From Verrucomicrobiaceae bacterium (GTDB lineage: Bacteria > Verrucomicrobiota > Verrucomicrobiia > Verrucomicrobiales > Verrucomicrobiaceae), in the NCBI GenBank assembly GCA_027484445.1, contig JAIXSY010000026.1:22702-86701 (forward strand): a stretch of 64,000 nucleotides of DNA. Reading direction: 5' to 3'. Within the stretch, counting starts at the first letter, position 1. Every line of letters starts with the position of its first letter. Under the pieces are notes generated by a model. The model worked only from the letters and a program-made list of their open reading frames with translations. It searched no databases and was not told where the DNA came from. Positions 48,286 to 55,620 of the stretch are shown one piece after another. Both the position numbers and the translations under genes were made by a program.

Positions 48286-49446
48286 ATGCCCCAGCCAGCC
48301 CGCCGCCTCGAGGTCTTCACGGAATCCGTCATCCGCGAAATGACGCGCCTTTCCAACCGCCATGGCTCGATCAACCTGGCCCAGGGCTTTCCCGACTTTG
48401 ACCCTCCGGTGGAGCTGGTGGACGCGCTGGCCGCAGCCATCCGCGGCCCGCACCATCAATACGCCGTGACGTGGGGCGCGCCGCGCTTCCGCCAGGCTCT
48501 AGCCGCGAAGCACCAGCGCTTCACCGGGCTGGAAATCGACCCCGACCGCCATCTCGTCGTCACCTGCGGCAGCACGGAGGCCATGATGGTCTCCATGATG
48601 ACCGCCTGCGATCCCGGGGACAAGGTCATCGTCTTCTCCCCCTTTTACGAAAACTACGCCGCCGATGCCATCCTCTCCGGCGCGGTGCCGGTGCACGTGC
48701 CGCTGCACGCCCCCGGCTTCACCTTTGATCCCGACGAGCTGCGCCGGGCCTTTGCCGCCGGTGCCAAAGCCATCGTCATCTGCAATCCCGCCAACCCCAG
48801 CGGCAAGGTTTTCACCCGCGAAGAGCTGCTCTTCATCGCCGGGCTGGCGGAGGAGTTCGACGCCTTTGTGCTAATGGACGAGGTGTACGAGCACATCGTC
48901 TATGCCCCACACCAGCACACCTACTTCGCCACCCTGCCCGGCATGTGGGAGCGCACCCTCAGCTGCGGCTCCCTTTCCAAGACCTACTCCATCACCGGCT
49001 GGCGGCTCGGCCACGTCATCGCGCCGGAGGCCCTGATCTCCCGCGCGCGCAAGGTACACGACTTCCTCACCGTCGGCGCGGCCGCGCCGCTGCAAGAGGC
49101 CGCCGTTACCGCCCTCCAGTTCCCGGACAGCTACTATGCGGAGCTGCAGCGCGACTACGACCGCAAGCGGGATGTCTTCCTGGACTGCCTGCGCGCCACC
49201 GGGCTGCATTTCACCGAGCCCCAGGGCGCCTACTACACCCTGCTGGACATCTCCCCCCTGGGCTTCGCGACGGACACCAGCGCCGCCGAATGGCTCACCC
49301 GCGAGGTCGGCGTCACCGGCGTGCCCGGCAGCAGTTTCTTCCGGGAGCCCGAGCACCGCTACATCCGCTTCCACTTTGCTAAAAAAGAAGAAACCCTACG
49401 CACCGCCGGAGAAAAACTCACCGCCGGTCTCAGACGCGGCCGCTGA
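48286..49446 (+). CDS. Class I/II pyridoxal-phosphate aminotransferase (YbdL/kynurenine-aminotransferase type)
   Basis: 386 residues. Substrate-loop start INLAQGFPDFDPPVELVDAL, the YAVTWGAPRFRQALAAKH region, NPANPSGKVFTREELLFIA, DEVYEHIVYAPHQHTYFATL and the PLP lysine in GSLSKTYSITGWRLGHVIA are all present. The closest functional type is methionine/kynurenine aminotransferase, which I cannot separate by eye. The last 20 codons (ETLRTAGEKLTAGLRRGR) have a diverged duplicate 4.2 kb downstream at 53558-53629, next to rpoN, which suggests that the 3' end of this gene is a recombination or integration site. Confidence 0.93.
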   Translation: MPQPARRLEVFTESVIREMTRLSNRHGSINLAQGFPDFDPPVELVDALAAAIRGPHHQYAVTWGAPRFRQALAAKHQRFTGLEIDPDRHLVVTCGSTEAMMVSMMTACDPGDKVIVFSPFYENYAADAILSGAVPVHVPLHAPGFTFDPDELRRAFAAGAKAIVICNPANPSGKVFTREELLFIAGLAEEFDAFVLMDEVYEHIVYAPHQHTYFATLPGMWERTLSCGSLSKTYSITGWRLGHVIAPEALISRARKVHDFLTVGAAAPLQEAAVTALQFPDSYYAELQRDYDRKRDVFLDCLRATGLHFTEPQGAYYTLLDISPLGFATDTSAAEWLTREVGVTGVPGSSFFREPEHRYIRFHFAKKEETLRTAGEKLTAGLRRGR

Positions 49447-49487
49447 ACCCCCAGCTCATCCGCCGAAAAGGCCCACAACCAGGGCTC

Positions 49488-50375
49488 TTGCCCCACACCC
49501 TCCAGAAGGCACTGCTCCCGCATCAGGCCAAGTTCCCCGCACCCAAGCAGTTCAGGATCTACAAAAACCACCTCCGCGTCTTCAACCAGGCCCTCGGCAG
49601 GCACCCCCCTCATGCTCCGGCGTCTGGAAGCTCGAGTTCCAAAAACGAGGCGCCGCCCACTTCCACCTCCTCGCCTTCGGCCTGCCTCCCGATGACCTGC
49701 CCTCCCTCCGCCAGTGGATCACCGCCCGCTGGTATGCCCTCGCCCACAACGGCGCGCACCACGGCTCCGCCGCCTGTGAGATCGATCCATCAAGCACCAC
49801 GGCGGGTTCATCCATTACATGGCCTCCTACATCGCCAAAAACGACCAGACCAGGCCCGGCGACTTCACCGGCAGGTACTGGGGCACCTTTGCCAAAAAGC
49901 GCCTCCCCGTCGGCGAACTCCACACGCTGGAACTCACCCCGCAGCAAGGCGTCAGAGTCCGCCGCCTCGCCCGCAAAAAGAGGCGCATCGACATCGAGCG
50001 CCGCAGGTGGCGGCAGTTCTTCAAAAACATCAACCCACGCCAGCCCGCCCCCGGCCCCGAGTACGGCATCCTCATCAAGCACCCCGCCGTCCTCGGAAAC
50101 CGCCTCTGGTGGGAGCAATTGAAAAGCGCCCACCACGGCGGCCGAAAAGGTTCCACGCCCTCCAGTGGCAGCCCGGCGAATGGCGCGAACACGAAGGCGA
50201 ACAAGTCTGGCTTGAGCAGGGGTTTTGCTATTCCACCGCCTCCACCAAACTCATCCCCGCGTTCCGCCCACCCTCACGCGCCAAACCCCGCCACCTCGAC
50301 CACATCCGTCTCCTCTGCCACGCCGAGGCTTTCGTCGATGCCGTCAAACGGGGCATCAAATCAGGATGCATCTAA
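49488..50375 (+). pseudogene. Decayed rolling-circle replication initiator (HUH, ORF2/G2P-like Rep)
   Basis: Protein-like sequence is spread over all three frames. Frame 3 begins with KQFRIYKNHLRVFNQALGRH; then frame 2 carries VWKLEFQKRGAAHFHLLAFG with the HUH motif HFH at 49658-49666; then frame 1 carries HYMASYIAKNDQTRPGDFTG with the catalytic Tyr (codon 49828-49830) and LPVGELHTLELTPQQGVRVR; then frame 3 again carries RFHALQWQPGEWREHEGEQV to the stop at 50375. At least three frameshifts break the gene, so it is a relic. The order HUH then YxxK tyrosine is that of Rep proteins of small ssDNA phages and plasmids and of related genes scattered in Verrucomicrobia. Confidence 0.75.
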
Positions 50376-50468
50376 GCGGCAGGGACGGAAGACTTCGGGG
50401 GCTGGTCGGCCGAGGAACACGCCTGCGGCGCGACAAGCTAAGGTGGCAAATTTGGCTGCTAAGCACTT

Positions 50469-50804
50469 TTACATTTGAACCATCTTCGACCATATTTTCT
50501 CCAGAGGTCGAATGTCATCAGGTGACTTCGCTTGGCGCTGCCACTTCTCGAAGCTCTGTCGGATAAACTCAATGCCTTTTTCTGTGAGCTGATCCGATCT
50601 TAAAACAAAGTCTCGACCAATGTTCTCGTTAGCTGAGAGCAAAGGAGCGCGCGTCAGCTTTTTCGCGTCCAAAAACTTAGCCAAAGAAGAAAGTTTGGTG
50701 ATGATGACTTGATCCGAATCACTATCGAGATCAGCTGCAGCGAGTCGCCTTTCTACTTGCTGCATCCATTGAAAACTGGTGATGGTAAAGACGGGAGCAT
50801 CCAT
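50469..50804 (-). CDS. Candidate immunity protein of the RHS-tail toxin
   Basis: 111 residues, soluble, mostly helical (WMQQVERRLAAADLDSDSDQ, FIRQSFEKWQRQAKSPDDIR), no recognised family. It starts 2 bases after the toxin stop, and the strong site AAGGAGG at the very end of the toxin gene serves as its ribosome-binding site, so it will be made together with the toxin. Toxin-then-immunity order with tight coupling is the standard layout of polymorphic toxin loci. Immunity function is inferred from this layout only. Confidence 0.65.
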   Translation of the reverse strand: MDAPVFTITSFQWMQQVERRLAAADLDSDSDQVIITKLSSLAKFLDAKKLTRAPLLSANENIGRDFVLRSDQLTEKGIEFIRQSFEKWQRQAKSPDDIRPLEKIWSKMVQM

Positions 50805-50806
50805 GA

Positions 50807-51691
50807 TTATGGTTTCCTCCTTACTTCAGACACGTCTTCAACTGGCACTGGTTGCTTGGTGGTTTTGTCTTTCACAAAGGTTCCCCCTTGCTCGCGGATT
50901 CTTTGTTCCTTCTGAAGCTGAAGTCGCTTATCAACGGCAGGACCTGTAGTCTCAAAAGTCTTTGCAGTGTTGGTTCCTGGATCGATTACTGCATGATCAA
51001 CACGGCGGCCTTCGCCGGTAATAGGATCAACAACTTTCTTTCCATTAGCGTCCACGAGGGTTCGTTGGCCCTGAACGAGCTTAGAAGGGTTCTCTTTGAC
51101 GAGTTCAGCGGCAACCTCCGCTTCGCGTCTCGCTCCGTTCACTACGTTATCGGATAGAGTCGCTGCGCGCTTGCCTCGGATGAACGCACCAGCATTTGGC
51201 AGCCCGCCTTCCGTAAGGCCATTTAAACCAAGGCTGATGGTTGCCGCCAACTTCTCACCTCGAGATGATTTCGGATCAGCGATCACACTCATGTCTTGAA
51301 CTTCACCGACACCTGGAATCATGCTCGCCCCTGCCTCTGCCGCCATTCGAGGCGCCACTTTGGCCGCAGTAACTACGCTGCTTTCTACGGCACTCCCGAC
51401 CTGATTAAGCTTACCCTCAACGGCTCTGGCTCCTCGTGCGCTAAAACCAGTATAGAGATCACCATCGCCGTCATCTTCCCACAACCCCAGAGGATCAAAC
51501 TTGGTCCAAGGATTCTGTTTCACATAGGCATAGAGGTTGGGGCCGTCGCGCACATCTGGCGCGAGGTCGTAGCTCGATGCGGGCAGCTCCCAGGTGCCGT
51601 TTTTCGGCTGCACGTCCATCACCGCCGATGCGGGCGCGGCTGCAAGGAGCAGCAGCAACCAGAGCATGAACATGGACACCAGGCGGGACAT
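50807..51691 (-). CDS. Mini-RHS toxin: signal peptide, RHS core tail, nuclease-like C-terminal domain
   Basis: 294 residues. A signal peptide (MSRLVSMFMLWLLLLLAAAP, cleavage likely after ASA) is followed within 30 residues by the end of an RHS core: DGPNLYAYVKQNPWTKFDPLGLW, shortened here to its key NLYAYVKQNP and DPLG elements. The many YD repeats that should precede it are absent. A linker region with GEVQDMSVIADPKSSRGEKL leads to a C-terminal domain: ARREAEVAAELVKENPSKLV, TGEGRRVDHAVIDPG, KTFETTGPAVDKRLQLQKEQ. This resembles restriction-endonuclease-fold (PD-(D/E)xK) toxins, with Asp, Glu and Lys candidates. Target and export path are unknown. Confidence 0.7.
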   Translation of the reverse strand: MSRLVSMFMLWLLLLLAAAPASAVMDVQPKNGTWELPASSYDLAPDVRDGPNLYAYVKQNPWTKFDPLGLWEDDGDGDLYTGFSARGARAVEGKLNQVGSAVESSVVTAAKVAPRMAAEAGASMIPGVGEVQDMSVIADPKSSRGEKLAATISLGLNGLTEGGLPNAGAFIRGKRAATLSDNVVNGARREAEVAAELVKENPSKLVQGQRTLVDANGKKVVDPITGEGRRVDHAVIDPGTNTAKTFETTGPAVDKRLQLQKEQRIREQGGTFVKDKTTKQPVPVEDVSEVRRKP

Positions 51692-51733
51692 TGTCCCCTT
51701 TTAGCAGTCTCCAGCGGCTAAAGGAAGGAGCTT

Positions 51734-52396
51734 TTAAGCGGCATTCGCTGCGGCCTGGCTCGCCGGGTGTGTCCTGGCGTGGACGTCCTGCAGCAGCTTG
51801 ATGCTAACCTCGGTGTACACCTGCGTCGTCTCCAGCTTCGAGTGTCCAAGCAACTGCTGGATGATGCGCACGTCGGCCCCGTGTTCGAGCATGTGCGTGG
51901 CGCAGGCGTGGCGCAGCAGGTGGCAGTTGCCCGCCCGGCCTGGGTGGGCTTTTTCGATGTGCTGCTTGATGAGGTTGCCGAGGCTGTTGGCGCTAAACCC
52001 GCGTCCGTAGCCGGTGATGAACAGGGCTTGTTCCTCGGCATGGATCGCGAGCAGGGGGCGCACGCTGCCGAGGTAGCTTTCGATCCAGGCCAGCGCCCGC
52101 TCGCCGACGGGCACGATGCGTTCCTTGTTGCCCTTGCCGGTGACGTGCAGCGTCCGCCGCTCGCGGTGCAGGTCGCGCAACTGCAAACGGACCAGCTCGG
52201 CGCGGCGGATGCCGGTGGAGTAAAGCAGCTCCAGCATGGCGCGGTCACGCACGCCCAGGGGATCGGCGATGCTCGGCACGGCGAGGATGGCGGCCACCTC
52301 GCTTTCGCTGAGGGTGTCGGCTGGCAGTCGAGAGAAAAAGATGCCAGGCAAACAGTGCTTGTATCGTTTCCGTTTTTGATCACCCTTTGCCCGCAT
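51734..52396 (-). CDS. Tyrosine recombinase/integrase, N-terminally truncated
   Basis: Catalytic domain complete: Arg in LLYSTGIRRAELVRLQLRDL, Lys in VTGKGNKERIVPVG, HLLRHACATHML (HxxR), LLGHSKLETTQVYTEV (His and Tyr). What is missing is the roughly 100-residue N-terminal core-binding domain: family-like sequence begins at LPADTLSESEVAAIL, and the 20 residues before it are basic and unlike the family. The likely start at 52396 overlaps the start of the opposite transposase gene by two bases. The protein is therefore probably non-functional or restricted; it may have been cut when the transposase came in. Frame is open further to 52465. Confidence 0.8.
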   Translation of the reverse strand: MRAKGDQKRKRYKHCLPGIFFSRLPADTLSESEVAAILAVPSIADPLGVRDRAMLELLYSTGIRRAELVRLQLRDLHRERRTLHVTGKGNKERIVPVGERALAWIESYLGSVRPLLAIHAEEQALFITGYGRGFSANSLGNLIKQHIEKAHPGRAGNCHLLRHACATHMLEHGADVRIIQQLLGHSKLETTQVYTEVSIKLLQDVHARTHPASQAAANAA

Positions 52397-53531
52397 GAAG
52401 GTCACCCAAGTCTCTGATAACCAACTCGATCCACTGGAAGAGCAGCTCGTCGGCATCAATGCCAAAACGGCTCCCTATCCGGCGGCGCGTTCTTGGTCGG
52501 GTGGACGGAAGCGCATCCTCGGCAAGGGACCGTTTGAAAGCTACTGCTACCACGTCATGTCACGCACTTGCGGTGGCGAGGTCTTCTTTGACGATGTCGA
52601 AAAGGAAGCTCTGAAACGTGTTCTGTGGCGGATGGCGGACTTTTGTGGTGTGAGGCTAGTCACCTACTGTGTGATGGGCAATCACTTTCACGCTCTGGTC
52701 GAGGTGCCGAAGCGGGAGATCTGGCTGGAGAGATTCGCCGGGCCTGCGGGTGAGGAGAAGCTGCTGGAGCATCTCCAGGTGCTCTACAGCAAGACCTATG
52801 TCGGCCTGCTGCGCACTGAATTTGCCGAGATGAGGAAGCTGGGCATGGAATCGCTGGTGCAGGAGAAGCTGGAGGCGATCAAGAAGCGGTTCTGCGATCT
52901 GTCGATGTATGTGAAGCAGGTCAAGGAGCGCTTCAGCCGCTGGTTCAACAAGCGCCGTGAACGCCGGGGGACGCTGTGGATGGATCGCTACAAAAGTGTG
53001 CTGGTCGAAGGCAAGGGTGAGCCGCTGCATACGATGGCGGCCTACATCGATCTCAACCCTGTGCGTGCGGGGCTGGTGGAAGATCCGAAGGACTATCGCT
53101 GGTGTGGCTATGCCGAAGCGGTGAGCGGTGTCCGCAGGGCCCAACGCGGACTGAGCAAGGTCACTGGCACGCCGGTGGATGGCTGGGAGAAAAGCGGGGG
53201 AGCGGAGGCCTATCGCTGCCTGCTTTTCAGCAGCGGCGTGGAGGTCAAAGATGCCCAGAATGAAAACGTGGTGCGTCAAGGTGTGACCGCTGAAGCCGCA
53301 CGGAAGACCTTGGCCGAGAAGGGCAAGCTGAGCCCCGAAGAGATGGTGCGGCTGAGAGTGCGCTATTTCAGCGATGGATTGGTGCTGGGGAGCAAAGACT
53401 TCGTGGAAGCGGTCTTTACCCAAAACCGAGATCAGTTTGGCCCCAAGCGCAAAGCGGGGGCACGCAGGATCAGCCAGAGTGAGCAGGCGATGTATTCGCT
53501 GCGACGACTGCGATTAAGGGCTGTGGAATGA
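52395..53531 (+). CDS. REP-associated tyrosine transposase (RAYT, IS200/IS605-like Y1 family)
   Basis: 378 residues. The core is GPFESYCYHVMSRTCGGEVF, VTYCVMGNHFHALVEVPKRE (HUH motif HFH), WMDRYKSVLVEGKGEPLHTM and AAYIDLNPVRAGLVEDPKDY with the catalytic Tyr in YIDLNPVRAG. A C-terminal extension (AARKTLAEKGKLSPEEMVRL) is common in the longer RAYTs of Verrucomicrobia and Planctomycetes. No terminal inverted repeats or flanking REP pair could be recognised by eye. It stands head to head with the truncated recombinase. Confidence 0.88.
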   Translation: MKVTQVSDNQLDPLEEQLVGINAKTAPYPAARSWSGGRKRILGKGPFESYCYHVMSRTCGGEVFFDDVEKEALKRVLWRMADFCGVRLVTYCVMGNHFHALVEVPKREIWLERFAGPAGEEKLLEHLQVLYSKTYVGLLRTEFAEMRKLGMESLVQEKLEAIKKRFCDLSMYVKQVKERFSRWFNKRRERRGTLWMDRYKSVLVEGKGEPLHTMAAYIDLNPVRAGLVEDPKDYRWCGYAEAVSGVRRAQRGLSKVTGTPVDGWEKSGGAEAYRCLLFSSGVEVKDAQNENVVRQGVTAEAARKTLAEKGKLSPEEMVRLRVRYFSDGLVLGSKDFVEAVFTQNRDQFGPKRKAGARRISQSEQAMYSLRRLRLRAVE

Positions 53532-53557
53532 ACCATCACCCGAATCCGTGACACTGC

Positions 53558-53629
53558 GTGGCCGGTGGGGGAGAAACCCTGCCCGCCGCCACCGAAAAAC
53601 TCATCGCCGGTCCGAAGCGCGGGCGCTGA
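53558..53629 (+). pseudogene. Displaced 3' fragment of an aminotransferase gene
   Basis: An in-frame stretch ends with GGGETLPAATEKLIAGPKRGR and a TGA at 53627-53629. The 3' end of the aminotransferase gene at 48286-49446 reads KKEETLRTAGEKLTAGLRRGR and TGA. 13 of 23 residues and about three quarters of the bases agree, including an uninterrupted GAAAAACTCA. Nothing upstream of 53558 continues the aminotransferase, so this is a fragment. It lies 12 bases before the rpoN stop and marks the right border of the island. Confidence 0.7.
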
Positions 53630-53641
53630 TGGGCACGATGC

Positions 53642-55060
53642 TCAGGAAAAGGACTTCCGCAGGTGGCTGGGCAGGATGCCGAGCGCCTCGCGATACTTCG
53701 CCACGGTGCGCCGGGCGACTTTGATGCCCTGCTGGTCGAGGATCTTCGCGAGCTTGTCGTCGCTGAGGGGCTTGGCCTTGGGCTCGCTCTTGATCAGGTC
53801 GGCGATGGCGTTTTTCACGCTAGTGTTGCTGAGGTCCTCGCCGGAGTCGGTCTTCACGCCGTGGCTGAAGAAGAACTTCAGCTCAAAGACGCCATGCGGG
53901 GTGGCCATGTATTTCCCGGCGATGGCTCGGCTGACAGTGGTCTCATGCACGCCCACTTCTTCAGCCACCTGGGCCATGTTCAGAGGACGCAGGAAACCGG
54001 TGCCTTTGTCCAAAAACTCACGCTGATGCGCTAGGATCTGGGAGGCAATCTTGAAAATGGTCTGTTGACGCTGCTGAATGCTGCGGATGAGGAACTTGCC
54101 GCTGCGCAGCTTGTCCCGGATGTAATTGCGCACCTCTGCGCTGCTTTCTGGCTGGCTCAGCATGTCCTTGTAGGCATGGCTGAGGCGCAGATGAGGCAGG
54201 TCGTCATTGTTCATCACCGGCACCCATTCGCCGCCCTGACGCTCCACGATGATGTCAGGCGTCACGTAATTGTTTGTGCTGGCAGTAAAGCGCGACGCTG
54301 GGCGTGGGTCCAGGGTGCTGATGAAATCCGCCGCGCGCGAGATCTGGTCCATGGGCACCCCAAGCTTTCGCGAGAGCACGGGGTAACGTTTGTTGGCCAG
54401 ATCATCCAGGTGCATGTCCACCAGTCGGTAGGCGAGGCTCTGGCGCTTGCCTAGCCGCTCCAACTGGATCAGCAGGCACTCACGCAGGTCATCCGCACCG
54501 ACACCCACAGGGTCAAAGGTGGTCAGCAGGTTCTTGGCACGCTGTAGATCATCCAATGGGATGCCGTGCTGCAGGCTCAGCTCCTCCACCGGTGTGTTCA
54601 GGAAGCCACGATCGTCCAGGCTACCGATGAGAAACTCGGTCTCTTTGATCAAAGCAGCATCGGCATTCTCTGCCGTGCGCAGTTGGGAAATGAGATGCTC
54701 CTGGAGCGTGGTGGGAGCCACAATGCTGTCCATGAGGAACTGCCAGCGCTCCTGCTCCTCGGAAGTACGATTGCCCGACTGCATCCGACTTTGCGCCCAG
54801 TATTCCCGCCACTCCTCATCCATCTGGGAGATCACGTCCAGTTCATCCCGTTCCTCACGGCTGTCTGGATCATCGGGCACCGCCTCATCGAGAGAAACCT
54901 CAGGGCTTTCCAGCTCCAGCACGGGATTGATCTCGATCTCTTGCTGGATGATCTGCCGGAGTTCCAGCGTCGGGGCTTGCAAGATTTGCAAACTCTGCTG
55001 CATCTGCGGCCCGATGGCGAGCTTCTGCGTCTGCGTTTGATAGAGTCCTTGATCTGCCAT
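53642..55060 (-). CDS. rpoN: RNA polymerase sigma-54 factor
   Basis: 472 residues. Region I starts with MADQGLYQTQTQKLAIGPQM and QQSLQILQAPTLELRQIIQQ, the Gln-rich activator-responsive part; an acidic region II follows (EVSLDEAVPDDPDSREERDE). The core- and DNA-binding parts include RPLNMAQVAEEVGVHETTVS with the -12-type HTH and the RpoN box near the C-terminus, ARRTVAKYREALGILPSH. Sigma-54 needs AAA+ activators for transcription; none are in the window. The gene's 3' end borders the mobile island. Confidence 0.95.
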   Translation of the reverse strand: MADQGLYQTQTQKLAIGPQMQQSLQILQAPTLELRQIIQQEIEINPVLELESPEVSLDEAVPDDPDSREERDELDVISQMDEEWREYWAQSRMQSGNRTSEEQERWQFLMDSIVAPTTLQEHLISQLRTAENADAALIKETEFLIGSLDDRGFLNTPVEELSLQHGIPLDDLQRAKNLLTTFDPVGVGADDLRECLLIQLERLGKRQSLAYRLVDMHLDDLANKRYPVLSRKLGVPMDQISRAADFISTLDPRPASRFTASTNNYVTPDIIVERQGGEWVPVMNNDDLPHLRLSHAYKDMLSQPESSAEVRNYIRDKLRSGKFLIRSIQQRQQTIFKIASQILAHQREFLDKGTGFLRPLNMAQVAEEVGVHETTVSRAIAGKYMATPHGVFELKFFFSHGVKTDSGEDLSNTSVKNAIADLIKSEPKAKPLSDDKLAKILDQQGIKVARRTVAKYREALGILPSHLRKSFS

Positions 55061-55242
55061 GGTTGGGTCGTGGCCCCGGTGACTGGCCCCTGCCCTTTTT
55101 CACTGAGGCAAGGAATCTTGCAAGCAGAGATCGGGCCAAGGTTCGATATTTTTTCCCAGACCGGCCTAGGATCAGCCCTCTCAAACGTCTTGGGGCAAGT
55201 CGAGCGCCAAAGAAAGGAGCGCCGTCTTTCCAGTGCGGTGGC

Positions 55243-55563
55243 TTAGCGCAAATCCTGTGCGGCCTCCTCCTCCCAGCGGCGCAGCTTTGCATCCAGCCAG
55301 AAAGGCAGCAGCGGCACCAGCGAGGCCAGAAACATCGCCACCCCACGCCGCAAGGACCAGCGCCCCGCCACCATCGCCTGGGCCAGCGTCAGGCAAAATA
55401 GCACAAACAGCAGCCCATGGATCATGCCCACGATCCGCACGCCCGGCGGCCAGCCCCAGAGATACTTCAGCGGCATCGCCACCCCGAGCAGCAGCAAATA
55501 CGACACCGCCTCTGCCCAAGCAGTGAGCCGAAAACGACGGATGGCCAAAGGTGCACCAGACAT
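55243..55563 (-). CDS. DUF3817-type small membrane protein
   Basis: 106 residues from the ATG at 55563 (MSGAPLAIRRFRLTAWAEAV). Three hydrophobic helices: AVSYLLLLGVAMPLKYLWGW, VGMIHGLLFVLFCLTLAQAM and VAMFLASLVPLLPFWLDAKL. The RLTAWAEAVSYL opening and GMIHG segment are the usual signs of the DUF3817 family, of unknown function. It lies between the sugar transferase gene and rpoN on the same strand, with 182 bases between it and rpoN. Confidence 0.8.
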   Translation of the reverse strand: MSGAPLAIRRFRLTAWAEAVSYLLLLGVAMPLKYLWGWPPGVRIVGMIHGLLFVLFCLTLAQAMVAGRWSLRRGVAMFLASLVPLLPFWLDAKLRRWEEEAAQDLR

Positions 55564-55620
55564 GAAGCGGTCCCTGCCACAAGCGCGCAAGGGGATCAAG
55601 GGAGTGTTGCCTCTCACACC

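Larger units (their letters stand above)
49447..53629. mobile_element. Degenerate integrated island bounded by a duplicated aminotransferase 3' end
   Basis: The island follows directly on the stop codon of the aminotransferase gene and ends at a second copy of that gene's last 20 or so codons. Contents in order: frameshifted HUH replication gene, candidate immunity gene, signal-peptide/RHS-tail toxin, N-terminally truncated tyrosine recombinase, REP-associated transposase, displaced aminotransferase tail. Elements with tyrosine recombinases often enter gene 3' ends and restore them with their own copy while pushing the old end to the far border; that is the simplest reading. The 25 percent or so divergence between the two ends means the element brought its own version or the event is old. 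Confidence 0.6.

Noticed and set aside
49136..50122. 328-codon frame overlapping the aminotransferase 3' end
   Set aside because: Its first part is an out-of-frame shadow of the aminotransferase; only the stretch around the HUH motif is meaningful and it is covered by the Rep relic.
49488..50375. Rep gene expressed by programmed frameshifting
   Set aside because: At least three shifts in different directions without slippery heptamers are needed; decay is simpler.
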